In this document: in pieces, positions 42,968-53,356 of the stretch | How positions within the stretch are numbered: the first letter of the stretch is position 1 | Layout: every line of letters begins with the position of its first letter | Source of the DNA: Methanobacterium sp. PtaB.Bin024 | Lineage (GTDB): Archaea; Methanobacteriota; Methanobacteria; Methanobacteriales; Methanobacteriaceae | Assembly (NCBI GenBank): GCA_002067065.1 | Contig: MVPY01000031.1 | Coordinates: 6,207 to 70,206 of the forward strand | DNA length: 64,000 nt | Reading direction: 5' to 3' | Notes under the pieces: model-generated | The model's input: the letters and a program-made list of their open reading frames with translations, nothing else | Told to the model about the DNA's origin: nothing | Databases searched by the model: none | Made by a program: the position numbers and the translations under genes

Positions 42968-43858
42968 ATGAATCCTGGGAACAAACCGTCGAAAGCTCTG
43001 GTATTAAGTGGAGGGGGAATTACAGGGATAGCCTGGGAATTGGGTATTATTTTAGGATTGAAAGACAGTGGAGTGGATGTGACCGATGCAGAATTAATCA
43101 TTGGCACTTCTGCCGGTTCCAGTGTAGGGGCTCAGATCACAAGTGAATTCAGTCTTGAAGAAATTTACAACCTCCAACTGATACCTATTGAGGAGACCAA
43201 AGAAAATCAGGTTGAATTTGATGGAGATGAATTTCGAAAGATGATGGCTGCTGCTATTATGAGCTCACCTGATCCCCAAACTGCAAGGGCCAATATTGGA
43301 GAAGCAGCAATGGCTGCAACCACCATGAGTGAAGAAGAACGATTAGAAATAACTGCCTCACGTCTGCCCAATCATGAATGGAATCCTGAAAGGAAATTGA
43401 TAATAAATACTGTCAATGCCCTAACTGGAGAATGGGTGAGGTTTGATCAAGATTCAAATGTACCACTAATACTGGCAGTAGCAGCCAGTTCAGCTGTTCC
43501 AGGTATTTATCCCCCTACCACAATCAACAAACAACGTTATATTGATGGGGGCATGAGTTCAGGGACTAATGCAGATTTAGCAAAAGGTTATGACTTGGTC
43601 CTTATACTTATTGCCGAGCCAGGGATGATTCATGGTGCGATGGGCCCAACCATGCACAGGATCACCTTTGATGATGAACTAGCAGAGTTAAAAAAGTCAG
43701 GATCCCAAGTTATGGTGATTACCCCTGATGAAGAGTCATTGGAAGCTAAAGGACCAAATCCCCTTGATGCTTCTTTCCGTGCTGCATCTGCAAAGGCAGG
43801 ACGCAACCAGGGAATGAATCTAGCAGTAAAAGTGAAAGATTTTTGGGATGGTAATTAA
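42968..43858 (+). CDS. Patatin-like phospholipase
   Basis: 296 aa. Oxyanion loop SGGGITGIAWELG at 14-26, nucleophile Ser48 in IIGTSAG, and catalytic Asp in RYIDGGMSSG. Lipid acyl hydrolase family; archaeal lipids have ethers, so the true substrate is uncertain. The start is at MNPGNK after TTGGAGGTTTGATA; the open frame upstream is not coding. Confidence 0.9.
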   Translation: MNPGNKPSKALVLSGGGITGIAWELGIILGLKDSGVDVTDAELIIGTSAGSSVGAQITSEFSLEEIYNLQLIPIEETKENQVEFDGDEFRKMMAAAIMSSPDPQTARANIGEAAMAATTMSEEERLEITASRLPNHEWNPERKLIINTVNALTGEWVRFDQDSNVPLILAVAASSAVPGIYPPTTINKQRYIDGGMSSGTNADLAKGYDLVLILIAEPGMIHGAMGPTMHRITFDDELAELKKSGSQVMVITPDEESLEAKGPNPLDASFRAASAKAGRNQGMNLAVKVKDFWDGN

Positions 43859-43980
43859 GTATCTATTACCTGATTGAATTCTTTAAATGATTTATACAAA
43901 AAAATGAAAAGGATTTAAAGAGTAAAAGTAAATATCTCTCTTTTCCCATATACCTTACAAAAATTAGGGGTTATGACCAT

Positions 43981-44580
43981 TTAGTCTGTTCCAGATTCAT
44001 TTTGAGTTTTATCTACCCTGTTGTTATCTGGGTAGTTCGTATATACCAGGATGTAATATTTATCTTCAGTTGGAGTGAAGGTTAGTGCATCACCTATAGT
44101 AAAGGTGCCATTGGAATGGGGGAATGTTCCAAATTGTAACACCGCACCATGATTTGCTGAAGGTCTAGTTTTAATCTCAAAATAACCATCTCCAGTGACA
44201 CGGTCTTTTGGGTTAGTAATTTCTGCTGTGAAATTTAAGTCGATAACATTCAAAATAAAGTGATCTACCAAATATTTGTTTCCTGAACTATTGTCTGGCT
44301 GGGAATTTCCAGGATTATCACTGTTTTGCGATTTTTCAGAACCAGACTGAGAACTCACAGAACCATAACCCATTATTAGGTTTTCAGAACCAGAATTATA
44401 CCCTGAACTCCCAGAATAATTACTCTTTTGAGATTCATTCAAATCAGGGTTTAACTGCAAATTCCCAGGACCAAAACCTGTTTGTTGGTCTTGAATATTT
44501 TCACTAAGAGGATATAAAGCAGCTAAACTAACCCCAATTCCAACCCAAATGATCAAGACAGATATAGTCAATTTACCCAA
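43981..44580 (-). CDS. Hypothetical secreted, membrane-anchored protein
   Basis: 199 aa from a TTG five bases after GGTGA; a GTG at 44589 lies too close to that box. One N-terminal helix (LTISVLIIWVGIGVSLAAL), a Ser/Asn/Gly-rich linker to about residue 105, and a C-terminal beta-rich domain of ~90 residues (FILNVIDLNFTAEITNPKD, YYILVYTNYPDNN). Family not recognised. Probably faces outside the cell. Confidence 0.65.
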   Translation of the reverse strand: MGKLTISVLIIWVGIGVSLAALYPLSENIQDQQTGFGPGNLQLNPDLNESQKSNYSGSSGYNSGSENLIMGYGSVSSQSGSEKSQNSDNPGNSQPDNSSGNKYLVDHFILNVIDLNFTAEITNPKDRVTGDGYFEIKTRPSANHGAVLQFGTFPHSNGTFTIGDALTFTPTEDKYYILVYTNYPDNNRVDKTQNESGTD

Positions 44581-44870
44581 AAATCTCACCAGTAAATTTT
44601 TTCATTAACAATTTTTCATTAACAATATAATTTGAAACCTACAACATACTCAATATTATCAAAAATTTCCATACATTAAATATTATTTTATACTGTTTTA
44701 GATATTAAAAATTTACTATTCACGGACACAAATTGGAACATATTCTGGTGATATGCTCATGAAATTATCACCAAATTTCATGGAATATATCCAAAAGTGA
44801 TAATAATTCACAAATATATCTGAATCAACAACTGAGAAATCTTGGAATCAAGCCTGAAATCGATATTGAT

Positions 44871-45656
44871 TTAATCCATTTTCAAACTAATCACATAATT
44901 GTATCCATTTGGAGTGTTATCCTTTGCATTTTCGTCAAAAACTATTTCTACGACCTTACCAAAATGTTCTGCCCCAACTTTTAAATGGTAAAGCGCGATG
45001 CCCATATCAATGGGAATATATTTTTTCAACATTATCGCTCGCATGATGTTCGGCCTAAAAGAATGAACATTGATTACATTATTATTTTCAGTATTTTCAG
45101 TGAAAAACCAGGGTTGACTGTTGGTTGCAGAGGGTGCCAGACGGGCTGCTTCCAAAATTTCATCAAAACTACTATCACTAATTTTACAGATCTTATGGAG
45201 AGGTTTTCGTTTGAATTCCAGAATATTGTTGCGGTGTAAGGTTTCTTTGGGATTTCCAAAGGCCATTAAAATTATAAATTCAAGATCTGAACTTTTTAAG
45301 ACCTCTTTATGTGGTTTTGGTATTCCCTGCCAGCAACTACCTAAACCATTAGCTGAAAAGAAAAGGTCCATCTGCTGTAGAATAAAGCCAATGTTGGTCT
45401 TATATCCTTCTTTAGTATATTTTTCTTTGATCTCTGAAAAGGCTGCTATGTAATGAGGAGCTTTCTTCATCATGCGGGAATTAACATCGTTTTGCGATAT
45501 AATTTTGAAATCCACTTCAATATCATTATACAATGATTTCAAAGAAGCGATGTGGTCTTTAATATTCTCCAGGGTATCATCATCAAGGGGAGTTAGATCA
45601 TATTTTCTAATGGATTTTCGCTTGAATATAATTGGGTAGAAATCAGCATCTTTCAT
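44871..45656 (-). CDS. Nitroreductase-family flavoprotein
   Basis: 261 aa. KRKSIRKYD near the N-terminus (FMN phosphate contact) and ARLAPSATNSQPWFF in the second half, then PIDMGIALYHLKVGAEHFG; GLGSCWQGIP in the middle. This is the two-lobe Nitroreductase/TM1586-like variant, seen in anaerobes. Substrate unknown. AGGGGAAA ribosome site. It is 31 bp downstream of the ATP-cone gene and probably in the same transcript. Confidence 0.85.
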   Translation of the reverse strand: MKDADFYPIIFKRKSIRKYDLTPLDDDTLENIKDHIASLKSLYNDIEVDFKIISQNDVNSRMMKKAPHYIAAFSEIKEKYTKEGYKTNIGFILQQMDLFFSANGLGSCWQGIPKPHKEVLKSSDLEFIILMAFGNPKETLHRNNILEFKRKPLHKICKISDSSFDEILEAARLAPSATNSQPWFFTENTENNNVINVHSFRPNIMRAIMLKKYIPIDMGIALYHLKVGAEHFGKVVEIVFDENAKDNTPNGYNYVISLKMD

Positions 45657-45687
45657 ACGTTTTTCCCCTTAAAAAAATGTTGAAAAA

Positions 45688-45966
45688 CTATCTGGATTTA
45701 TATTTAGTGTCGAATCTTCTCCATGATTTAGCAATATACGGCTCACATTTGTCCAGTTCTGTTAAAAGGCACATTTTGATGGTTTCACTTTTAACTTCTT
45801 TTTCTTCATCTAACTTTTTATCAATGTTGGATAATACTTGGTTGATGATGTCTTTTTTTTCCTCGACAGTGTATCCTGCATCAATAGTTGCCTTCTGTAG
45901 GGCACCTTTAATTTTATTAGGATTAAAAGGTTCTATTCTACCTTTCTTTTTTACAACATTTGTCAT
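45688..45966 (-). CDS. Stand-alone ATP-cone protein
   Basis: 92 aa: VVKKKGRIEPFNPNKIKGALQKA followed by VLSNIDKKL is an ATP-cone, the nucleotide-sensing module normally found at the N-terminus of ribonucleotide reductase or NrdR. Here nothing else is attached. ATG at 45966 after GAGGTGATT; a GTG is nine bases upstream. Co-directional with nitroreductase. Could sense ATP/dATP and act by binding a partner. Confidence 0.85.
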   Translation of the reverse strand: MTNVVKKKGRIEPFNPNKIKGALQKATIDAGYTVEEKKDIINQVLSNIDKKLDEEKEVKSETIKMCLLTELDKCEPYIAKSWRRFDTKYKSR

Positions 45967-46181
45967 AATAATCACCTCATAAAAATCTTGTTTTTAATTT
46001 ATTTATTTATTTCCAAAGATTATTCTATTAAAAGTATTAATCAAAAGTTTTGAACAATTTTTTAGTGATTTAAAGACGTGATATTCCAGGAACTTTTGAA
46101 AAAAAGATATTATATTGATACTCACTTAATTAAATAAATTAAATGGAAAATAAGCGATGTTGCCTAAAAAATGAAGAAAGG

Positions 46182-47012
46182 TTAGTATTGCATACCCTCT
46201 TCGTACGGCTGAACAATCACAAATCCATTACCACGGAACTGTAACTGGAATTCCTCACCACTGGTTTTTCCGAGTAAAGTCTTAAATCCAATATCCGTTT
46301 TAACAGTAGGGTTTAAGCCGCCAGACCAGGCCACTGTTGCCTGAGGATCAGTGAATACTGGTTCATTTGGAGTTACCACCAGGGTTATTGGTGTGAAATA
46401 AGTGGTTATAGCCACCAGCCCAGTTCCCTCTAATCTAACATTGAATAGGCCCGCCCCACTGGAAAGACCCACACCAGTACTCATCATGGTTATGTCCCAG
46501 TCAATCTGCTCCTCAAATGCCAGTAAATCATTTCCCTTCACATATATTCTTTCATTTTGAAGGTTCAGGATTACCACCTTTTTACCGTAATCTGCCAAGT
46601 AAACTTTCCCGTTACCTTCCATTTTCATGAGAGTGGATGATTCTCCGGTTACTGCTTTTTTAACAAATTTGTCCAAACCGTGTTCGAAAGTTCCCTCTTT
46701 TTTGAACTTTAAATCACCACTATAAGCAACCATTGCTCCTCTTTTTGACCAAACTCTGCCATTAACATTGATATTTAATAGGTAATCATTTTCAAGTTCG
46801 AACATTTCCCCAGTACCAGTTTTCTCCTGGGTTTTAGTGACAAACTCATCAATACTGTATTTTTTGGTAGCTCCCCCCGCAGGAGTAACTGCAGGCTGAA
46901 CTTCAGGGGTTTGAGTAATTTCAGGCTTTTTTTCAACGCTTTCTATAGTTGCACCACAATTTGGGCAAAATTTTCCACTTTCAACTTCGGTTCCGCAGTT
47001 CGGACAAAACAT
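46182..47012 (-). CDS. AIM24/TIGR00266-family protein with zinc ribbon
   Basis: 276 aa. FCPNCGTEVESGKFCPNCG zinc ribbon at the N-terminus, a Pro/Thr-rich linker, then the AIM24 beta-domain (MVAYSGDLKFKKEG, VTGESSTLMKMEGNGKVYLAD, WDITMMSTGVGLSSGAGLFNVRLEGTG). Family of unknown function, conserved from archaea to mitochondria. ATG at 47012 is nine bases after GAGGTG; a TTG at 47024 would abut that box. Confidence 0.85.
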   Translation of the reverse strand: MFCPNCGTEVESGKFCPNCGATIESVEKKPEITQTPEVQPAVTPAGGATKKYSIDEFVTKTQEKTGTGEMFELENDYLLNINVNGRVWSKRGAMVAYSGDLKFKKEGTFEHGLDKFVKKAVTGESSTLMKMEGNGKVYLADYGKKVVILNLQNERIYVKGNDLLAFEEQIDWDITMMSTGVGLSSGAGLFNVRLEGTGLVAITTYFTPITLVVTPNEPVFTDPQATVAWSGGLNPTVKTDIGFKTLLGKTSGEEFQLQFRGNGFVIVQPYEEGMQY

Positions 47013-47172
47013 ATTAAACAACACCTCAAGACGTTATTTATCCTATCTAAGATTATTTTTTTTAATGCTTAATATGTATAAGGGTTAGGTAAGTTATGGA
47101 TTTACAAAATTATAGAATAATTAATTAAACTCATCACCAAAACTAGCTTAGTTCATTAAAAAAAAAAGCTGC

Positions 47173-47880
47173 CTATTCCTTGTTTATCAACATTTTAACA
47201 TCTTTAATAATATCTTCCAACGCAGTTTCAAGCAGCGTCCTTCCCAATTTGATATCAACACAGATTCCTTCTTCTTCAACCTTACAGGCACCTTCATCTA
47301 TACCTGCACTGGCCTTTCGTGCCTCATGAAGACCAACCATTCCCACTTCAGGGTAATTATCAAATTTACAGTGCTCATCAAGACGTGATTCATCAATGAT
47401 TCCTAAAACTGCCCCCATAGAAAGCTCTCCTGTACCTGCATGCGGACCTTCAATTTCCACAATTTTATTATTAAAAACTACCTGTAACCCTAACTCTCTT
47501 TCCATATCCCCCATATAATCTTTAATGGGCACATTCCCCCCATGACCATTCACTAAAACCACTGCTTCCAGATTCAAACTATTTTTAGCCTTTTTCAACG
47601 TAGGAATAAGTTCTTTTTCAATTAAAACATCAGGAGAAAGATGAATTCCATGTTTTACGTAATCATATTCTGTCGCAGCATATAATATGCCCATGAACTT
47701 AGCTCCAGTGCGGAATGAAGTTTCTAAAGCTAAATAGGATGCTATTTTTGAATCAGTGTCAATAGGTAGTGCTGCACCATGATTCTCCAAATGCGAACCG
47801 ATGGCCAGGACTCCAATCTTGTGTACATCTGGTGAAAGTACATTGCCAGATGAATAGTGAAGTTTTATCATTCCAATCAT
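47173..47880 (-). CDS. arfB: FAPy deformylase ArfB (creatininase family)
   Basis: 235 aa creatininase-like metal enzyme. IGSHLENHGAALPIDTDS and LVNGHGGNVPI with EGPHAGTGELSMGA carry the metal ligands. Methanogen ArfB removes the formyl group from the GTP-derived pyrimidine on the way to riboflavin and F420. ATG at 47871 is an alternative start. No riboflavin genes are adjacent. Confidence 0.85.
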   Translation of the reverse strand: MIGMIKLHYSSGNVLSPDVHKIGVLAIGSHLENHGAALPIDTDSKIASYLALETSFRTGAKFMGILYAATEYDYVKHGIHLSPDVLIEKELIPTLKKAKNSLNLEAVVLVNGHGGNVPIKDYMGDMERELGLQVVFNNKIVEIEGPHAGTGELSMGAVLGIIDESRLDEHCKFDNYPEVGMVGLHEARKASAGIDEGACKVEEEGICVDIKLGRTLLETALEDIIKDVKMLINKE

Positions 47881-47905
47881 TGACTTTAGTTAATTTAGAT
47901 AAATT

Positions 47906-48391
47906 TTAAGTTTCTGCTACTTTCATGGTTTTGTGATATGATATTAAAAGCAGTATGAAGACTATGGGCATTAATATATCTAAGTAAAGAACTATTCCAG
48001 CATTTCCTGCAGCCAGGTTACCTGTTTGTTGTATGTTGTATATATGGCCAATGGCAGCTCCCCACATGAACACTGCATAAGCTATGATTGTAGGTGCCCA
48101 GAAACTACGATATTTAATTGATAAGAGGCCCAGAATACCATAAGATATATTAGCAAATCCAACTTCCCGTAAAAATGGGGTGTTGGGCCATCCTACAGAT
48201 TGAGCAACCATTTCTGGGGAGAAAACTTGGGCAAGGCCATTGAATATGGATCCAATACCAATCCCAAAACCTAAAAACCACAATAACAATAATTCTATGA
48301 ATCTATTTTTCGTGCGTGCCTTTTTACTTGCAAAAAAATGCAGTAAAGCCCCGATTATTGGAACAACAACAAATATATACCACATTTCCAT
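47906..48391 (-). CDS. DUF6790-type membrane protein
   Basis: 161 aa with four hydrophobic segments. GFGIGIGSIFNGLAQVFSPEMVAQSVGWPNTPFLREVGFANISYG is the family hallmark. Start at the ATG 48391 after AAGGTG. Unknown function; 25 bp upstream of arfB on the same strand and may be co-transcribed. Confidence 0.75.
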   Translation of the reverse strand: MEMWYIFVVVPIIGALLHFFASKKARTKNRFIELLLLWFLGFGIGIGSIFNGLAQVFSPEMVAQSVGWPNTPFLREVGFANISYGILGLLSIKYRSFWAPTIIAYAVFMWGAAIGHIYNIQQTGNLAAGNAGIVLYLDILMPIVFILLLISYHKTMKVAET

Positions 48392-48510
48392 TATAAACAC
48401 CTTCAACCCTTAAACTTAATATTATCATTGCCCTATTTTCACTAATAAATTCAACTTTCAAGTAATGAATCTAAACTTCCCCGCAGGAGAATATCTGCTT
48501 TTAATGGAAA

Positions 48511-48987
48511 TTAAAGATTAAAATTCCAAATTTTATCCCCGATGTAATGTAATGTATTCACTGCCTTACCCTTGTGACTTTCAACCATTTCTTCTCCAGA
48601 TATAATGGCTTTCCCCATGGCTAAAGGTTTACGGTGGTTCTCATCAACTATTATAACAGTATCCCCCTCCTGGATTTGAGGATCGGCCTCAACAATCCCT
48701 GGAGACATCACATCAGCACCACTGGCCATGAATTTCACCGCACCCATATCAACAACCACAACATGACTTTCAACAGGTTTTTTTAGCACACCTTTAAGGG
48801 TAGGAAATGGATCTCCCTCCAGGATCATTAAAATTGGTTCACCATCAACTAGGATAAGATCAGGAAGTTCTGTTTCCAGAATTTCCACCTTGGCCTTGGA
48901 AGGTATTAAGGAACTGTAAGGTCCCAATTTAGCTTTTATCTCTTTTAATTTCTTTTTTTTGAGATAGTATCTCTTTTTTATTTTCAA
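48511..48987 (-). CDS. PUA-domain RNA-binding protein
   Basis: 158 aa. Lys-rich N-terminal helix (KKRYYLKKKKLKEIKAKLG), then a pre-PUA domain and C-terminal PUA (VVVVDMGAVKFMASGADVMSPGIV, then GDTVIIVDENHRKPLAMGKAI). Archaeal relative of MCT-1/Tma20, which acts in translation initiation/recycling. TTG start after AGGTGAG. Diverges from lsm. Confidence 0.88.
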   Translation of the reverse strand: MKIKKRYYLKKKKLKEIKAKLGPYSSLIPSKAKVEILETELPDLILVDGEPILMILEGDPFPTLKGVLKKPVESHVVVVDMGAVKFMASGADVMSPGIVEADPQIQEGDTVIIVDENHRKPLAMGKAIISGEEMVESHKGKAVNTLHYIGDKIWNFNL

Positions 48988-49095
48988 TTATAACTCACCT
49001 AATTCTAAGTTTCCATTCTCACTTGTATATTTTTGATGGCGGTACATTTAAATATAAATCTTAACTACATTGATGGTATAGGAAAGGTGATAATA

Positions 49096-49338
49096 GTGAG
49101 TGTACAGAAGAATGTAAATACATCACGACCATTAGATGTATTAGGTAAAGCTCTTAACTCTCAAGTGTTAATCAAACTTAAAGGCGGCAGAGAATTCCGC
49201 GGAGTTCTTGAAAGCTTTGACATGCATATGAATTTAGTTCTAAACGATGCCGAAGAATTAGAAAACGGCGAATCATCAAGAAGGTTAGGTGTGGTCCTCA
49301 TACGTGGGGATAACATAGTATATATATCACCAGGATAA
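49096..49338 (+). CDS. lsm: Sm-like (Lsm) RNA-binding protein
   Basis: 80 aa archaeal Lsm ring protein. Sm1: VLIKLKGGREFRGVLESFDMHMNLVLNDA; Sm2: GVVLIRGDNIVYISPG. Starts at GTG 49096, five bases after GGTGAT, which yields the usual length; the longer frame from 49033 is not conserved in the family. Followed by L37e and, after that, purF, a common euryarchaeal order. Confidence 0.95.
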   Translation: MSVQKNVNTSRPLDVLGKALNSQVLIKLKGGREFRGVLESFDMHMNLVLNDAEELENGESSRRLGVVLIRGDNIVYISPG

Positions 49339-49346
49339 ACGAAATA

Positions 49347-49362
49347 CCGGCATATCGGCCGG
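49347..49362 (+). promoter_or_regulatory. GC-rich hairpin between lsm and rpl37e
   Basis: CCGGC, ATATCG, GCCGG: an all-GC 5-bp stem in otherwise AT-rich DNA, 8 nt after the lsm stop and before the L37e AGGAGGATAA site. Could be a processing or regulatory element. Confidence 0.4.
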
Positions 49363-49382
49363 GAGATTATTTAGGAGGATAA

Positions 49383-50460
<1,078 letters not shown>

Positions 50461-50529
50461 TGTTATGAATTTTTTCCACCTCTTTTTAGAAGATTACCCC
50501 ATAATGATAATATTCAGGGAGAATTCCAA

Positions 50530-51930
50530 GTGCAGGATAAATGTGGTATCGTAGGTGCTTATTCTACTAATAAGTCACACAATGTATCAAGAGAAATATA
50601 TTACGGATTATATGCTTTACAACATCGTGGACAGGAGTCCGCAGGCATTTCTGCCCATAACAGTGAGGAAATGCGTACCTATCGAGGTATGGGGCTGGTT
50701 TGTGATGTTTTCAATAATGGTAACATCCAGGGATTGGATGGAAATGTTGGTATAGGTCATGTTCGTTACTCAACAACGGGTGAATCCCATATCCAAAATT
50801 CCCAACCATTCATTAGTAAATTTGACATGGGAACTATTGCCATAGCCCATAATGGAGATATTATAAACTCCATGGAACTACGCAAGGAACTGGAGGAAGA
50901 AGGAAGAGAATTCCAGTCATCAACTGATTCTGAGGTTATCTGTCACCTCTTAACCAAGGACTACTCCAAAACCCATGATATGGTGGAGTCCATAAAACGA
51001 GTTTCCAAGAAACTTATTGGTTCATATTCACTGGTCCTGCTGGTAAATGATGACCTGATGGTGGTCAGGGATCCTGTGGGAATAAAACCCCTCGCCATGG
51101 GAAAGGGAAAAGAAACTATCCTCATAGCATCAGAAACTGTTGCTTTTGATGTGGTGGGGGCAGAATATGTTCGTGACGTGGAACCAGGGGAAATACTGCT
51201 TATCAATGATGAAGTGAAAAGTTTTAAAATACCCAAAAAACCTGGAACACCCCGAGCCCATTGTATGTTTGAATACGTTTATTTTGCCCGTCCAGACAGT
51301 ATCCTGGATGGAAGGATCGTTTACAATGTGAGGAAAAATATTGGAAAAGCCTTGTGTAAAGAACATCCTGTGGATGCAGACGTGGTCATGCCTGTGCCTG
51401 ACTCTGCTATCACCGCAGCCATTGGCTATTCCCGTGCTTCAGGAATTCCTTACGGGGAAGGATTAATAAAAAACCGTTATATAGGCCGAACTTTTATCAT
51501 GCCCACCCAGGAAGAACGTGAAACATCTGTGAAGCTGAAGATGAACCCCATCAGATCTGAACTTGAAGGTAAACGCATCGTACTGGTGGATGACAGCATA
51601 GTCAGAGGCACAACCTCCAAAGCACTGGTAAATGTGCTTCGAGATGCAGGAGTAAAAGAGATCCACCTGCGAATTGGATCACCACCCATTATTTCCCCCT
51701 GTTATTATGGTATTGCCATGGCTACACGTAAGGAACTCATTGCCTCCGATAAAACGGTTGAGGAAATAAGACAAATCCTTGGTGTTGACTCCCTGGGATA
51801 CCTAAGCATAGACTCCCTGGTGGAATGTATCGGCATTAAAAGGGATGAATTATGTTTGGGATGTCTCACCAGAGAGTACCCAACCGAATTACCTGCTGAT
51901 ATTGATGAATATGAGTCTTGCAGATGTTAA
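50530..51930 (+). CDS. purF: Amidophosphoribosyltransferase
   Basis: 466 aa, first enzyme of purine synthesis. The propeptide is very short, and Cys5 in KCGIVGAY becomes the N-terminal nucleophile. QHRGQESAG in the glutaminase half; PRPP loop VLVDDSIVRGTTS in the transferase half. C-terminal Cys in CLGCLTREYP suggests an Fe-S cluster. GTG start preceded by GGGAGAATT. Co-directional with lsm-rpl37e-toprim. Confidence 0.96.
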   Translation: MQDKCGIVGAYSTNKSHNVSREIYYGLYALQHRGQESAGISAHNSEEMRTYRGMGLVCDVFNNGNIQGLDGNVGIGHVRYSTTGESHIQNSQPFISKFDMGTIAIAHNGDIINSMELRKELEEEGREFQSSTDSEVICHLLTKDYSKTHDMVESIKRVSKKLIGSYSLVLLVNDDLMVVRDPVGIKPLAMGKGKETILIASETVAFDVVGAEYVRDVEPGEILLINDEVKSFKIPKKPGTPRAHCMFEYVYFARPDSILDGRIVYNVRKNIGKALCKEHPVDADVVMPVPDSAITAAIGYSRASGIPYGEGLIKNRYIGRTFIMPTQEERETSVKLKMNPIRSELEGKRIVLVDDSIVRGTTSKALVNVLRDAGVKEIHLRIGSPPIISPCYYGIAMATRKELIASDKTVEEIRQILGVDSLGYLSIDSLVECIGIKRDELCLGCLTREYPTELPADIDEYESCRC

Positions 51931-52061
51931 ATCCCAATATAAATCTTTTTAAAGTTTAAACAATTAATTAATTCATTAACTTTTTAATGGAATGAGATTT
52001 AGGCCTGTTTTAATCAAAGTGTGGATTAATTTAATTTTTATTAAAATTGTGGGTGATTTTT

Positions 52062-53276
52062 ATGGTAGAATTACTGGCACCGGCCAGGGATTTCACTGCC
52101 CTGGAAGCAGCACTGCAAAATGGGGCAGATGCAGTATATATTGGTGTGGAGGACTATAATATGCGAGCCCACACTGCCAACTTCACCATAGACAACCTTA
52201 AACAGGCTGCAGATCGTTGCCATGAACATAATTCTCTTCTTTACGTCTGTACCAACACCATAATGAAAAACAGAGATATCAAACATCTTAAAACTGTTTT
52301 ACCTGAAATTAAATCTGCAGGAGCTGATGCAATAATCGCATCTGATCTGGGTGTTCTTAGAATGGCCCATGATGCTGATATTGATGTTCACATGAGTGTT
52401 CAGGCCAACATATCCAATTCTGAATCCCTGAAATTATTAGCTGATTTAGGGGTTCAAAGGGTTATATTGTCCCGTGAACTATCTCTAGCAGAGATTAAGG
52501 AAATTGCAGATGAAAGTCCCCTGGAAGTGGAGGTTTTCGTGCACGGTGCCATGTGTCTGGCTATCTCAGGAAGATGTTTCTTAAGTTCCTATTTATACAA
52601 TAAGGATGCAAACTGTGGAGAGTGTCTGCAACCCTGCAGGAAAAGTTGGAAGCTGGTCTGTGAGGATGATGATGAACTTTCATTGAATTTAGAAAAAGAC
52701 AGCTTGCTGAAAGGATATGATGATGAATTTAAAGGTCATATTTTAAGCCCTAATGATCTTTGTATGATTGAACACATTCCTGAATTAATTGATGCAGGAA
52801 TTACCTCTTTCAAGATTGAAGGAAGAGCCAGACCAGCAGATTATGTGGCCACCGTCACCAGAGTTTACACAGAAGCAATTGACTCTTATCAAAGTGGTTC
52901 ATGGGAACTTAAGGATCTTTGGATGGATGAACTTAAGAAAGTCTATCATCGTGGTTTTGACACAGGATTCTATTTCAAAACCCCTCACCAGACCAGTGAC
53001 TATAACCAGGCCACCCATGCCAAACAAGATGTTGGTGAAGTGGTTAATTATTATTCTAAGGTTAAAGCTGCAGAGATAAAGCTCTGGAACCCTCTGAAGG
53101 TGGGTGATGAGATTATAGTTCAGGGGCCTACCACTGGTTCTGTGACTGGTAAAGTGGAATCAATGCAAGTGGAGAGTAAAAACATCCAAAAAGCCAATAA
53201 ACAGAATGTGGGAGTTTTCTTCCCATACAAGGTCAGGCCTGGAGATTTGGTTTACCTACGTTACAAAAGAAATTGA
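52062..53276 (+). CDS. U32 family peptidase
   Basis: 404 aa. ELLAPARDFTALEAALQNGADAVYIG starts the TIM barrel; the signature VEVFVHGAMCLAISGRCFLSSYL with later CGECLQPCRKSW cysteines is U32 (an iron-sulfur type that in relatives acts in RNA/ubiquinone hydroxylation, e.g. TrhP/RlhA). ATG at 52062 follows GTGGGTGAT. Role in this organism uncertain. Confidence 0.88.
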   Translation: MVELLAPARDFTALEAALQNGADAVYIGVEDYNMRAHTANFTIDNLKQAADRCHEHNSLLYVCTNTIMKNRDIKHLKTVLPEIKSAGADAIIASDLGVLRMAHDADIDVHMSVQANISNSESLKLLADLGVQRVILSRELSLAEIKEIADESPLEVEVFVHGAMCLAISGRCFLSSYLYNKDANCGECLQPCRKSWKLVCEDDDELSLNLEKDSLLKGYDDEFKGHILSPNDLCMIEHIPELIDAGITSFKIEGRARPADYVATVTRVYTEAIDSYQSGSWELKDLWMDELKKVYHRGFDTGFYFKTPHQTSDYNQATHAKQDVGEVVNYYSKVKAAEIKLWNPLKVGDEIIVQGPTTGSVTGKVESMQVESKNIQKANKQNVGVFFPYKVRPGDLVYLRYKRN

Positions 53277-53356
53277 AAATAGAAGATTAAGAATCGAACA
53301 AAAAGAATAAGATTTAAAATAATTTCCCATATTCTAAAAAAAGTGAGAATTGGAAA

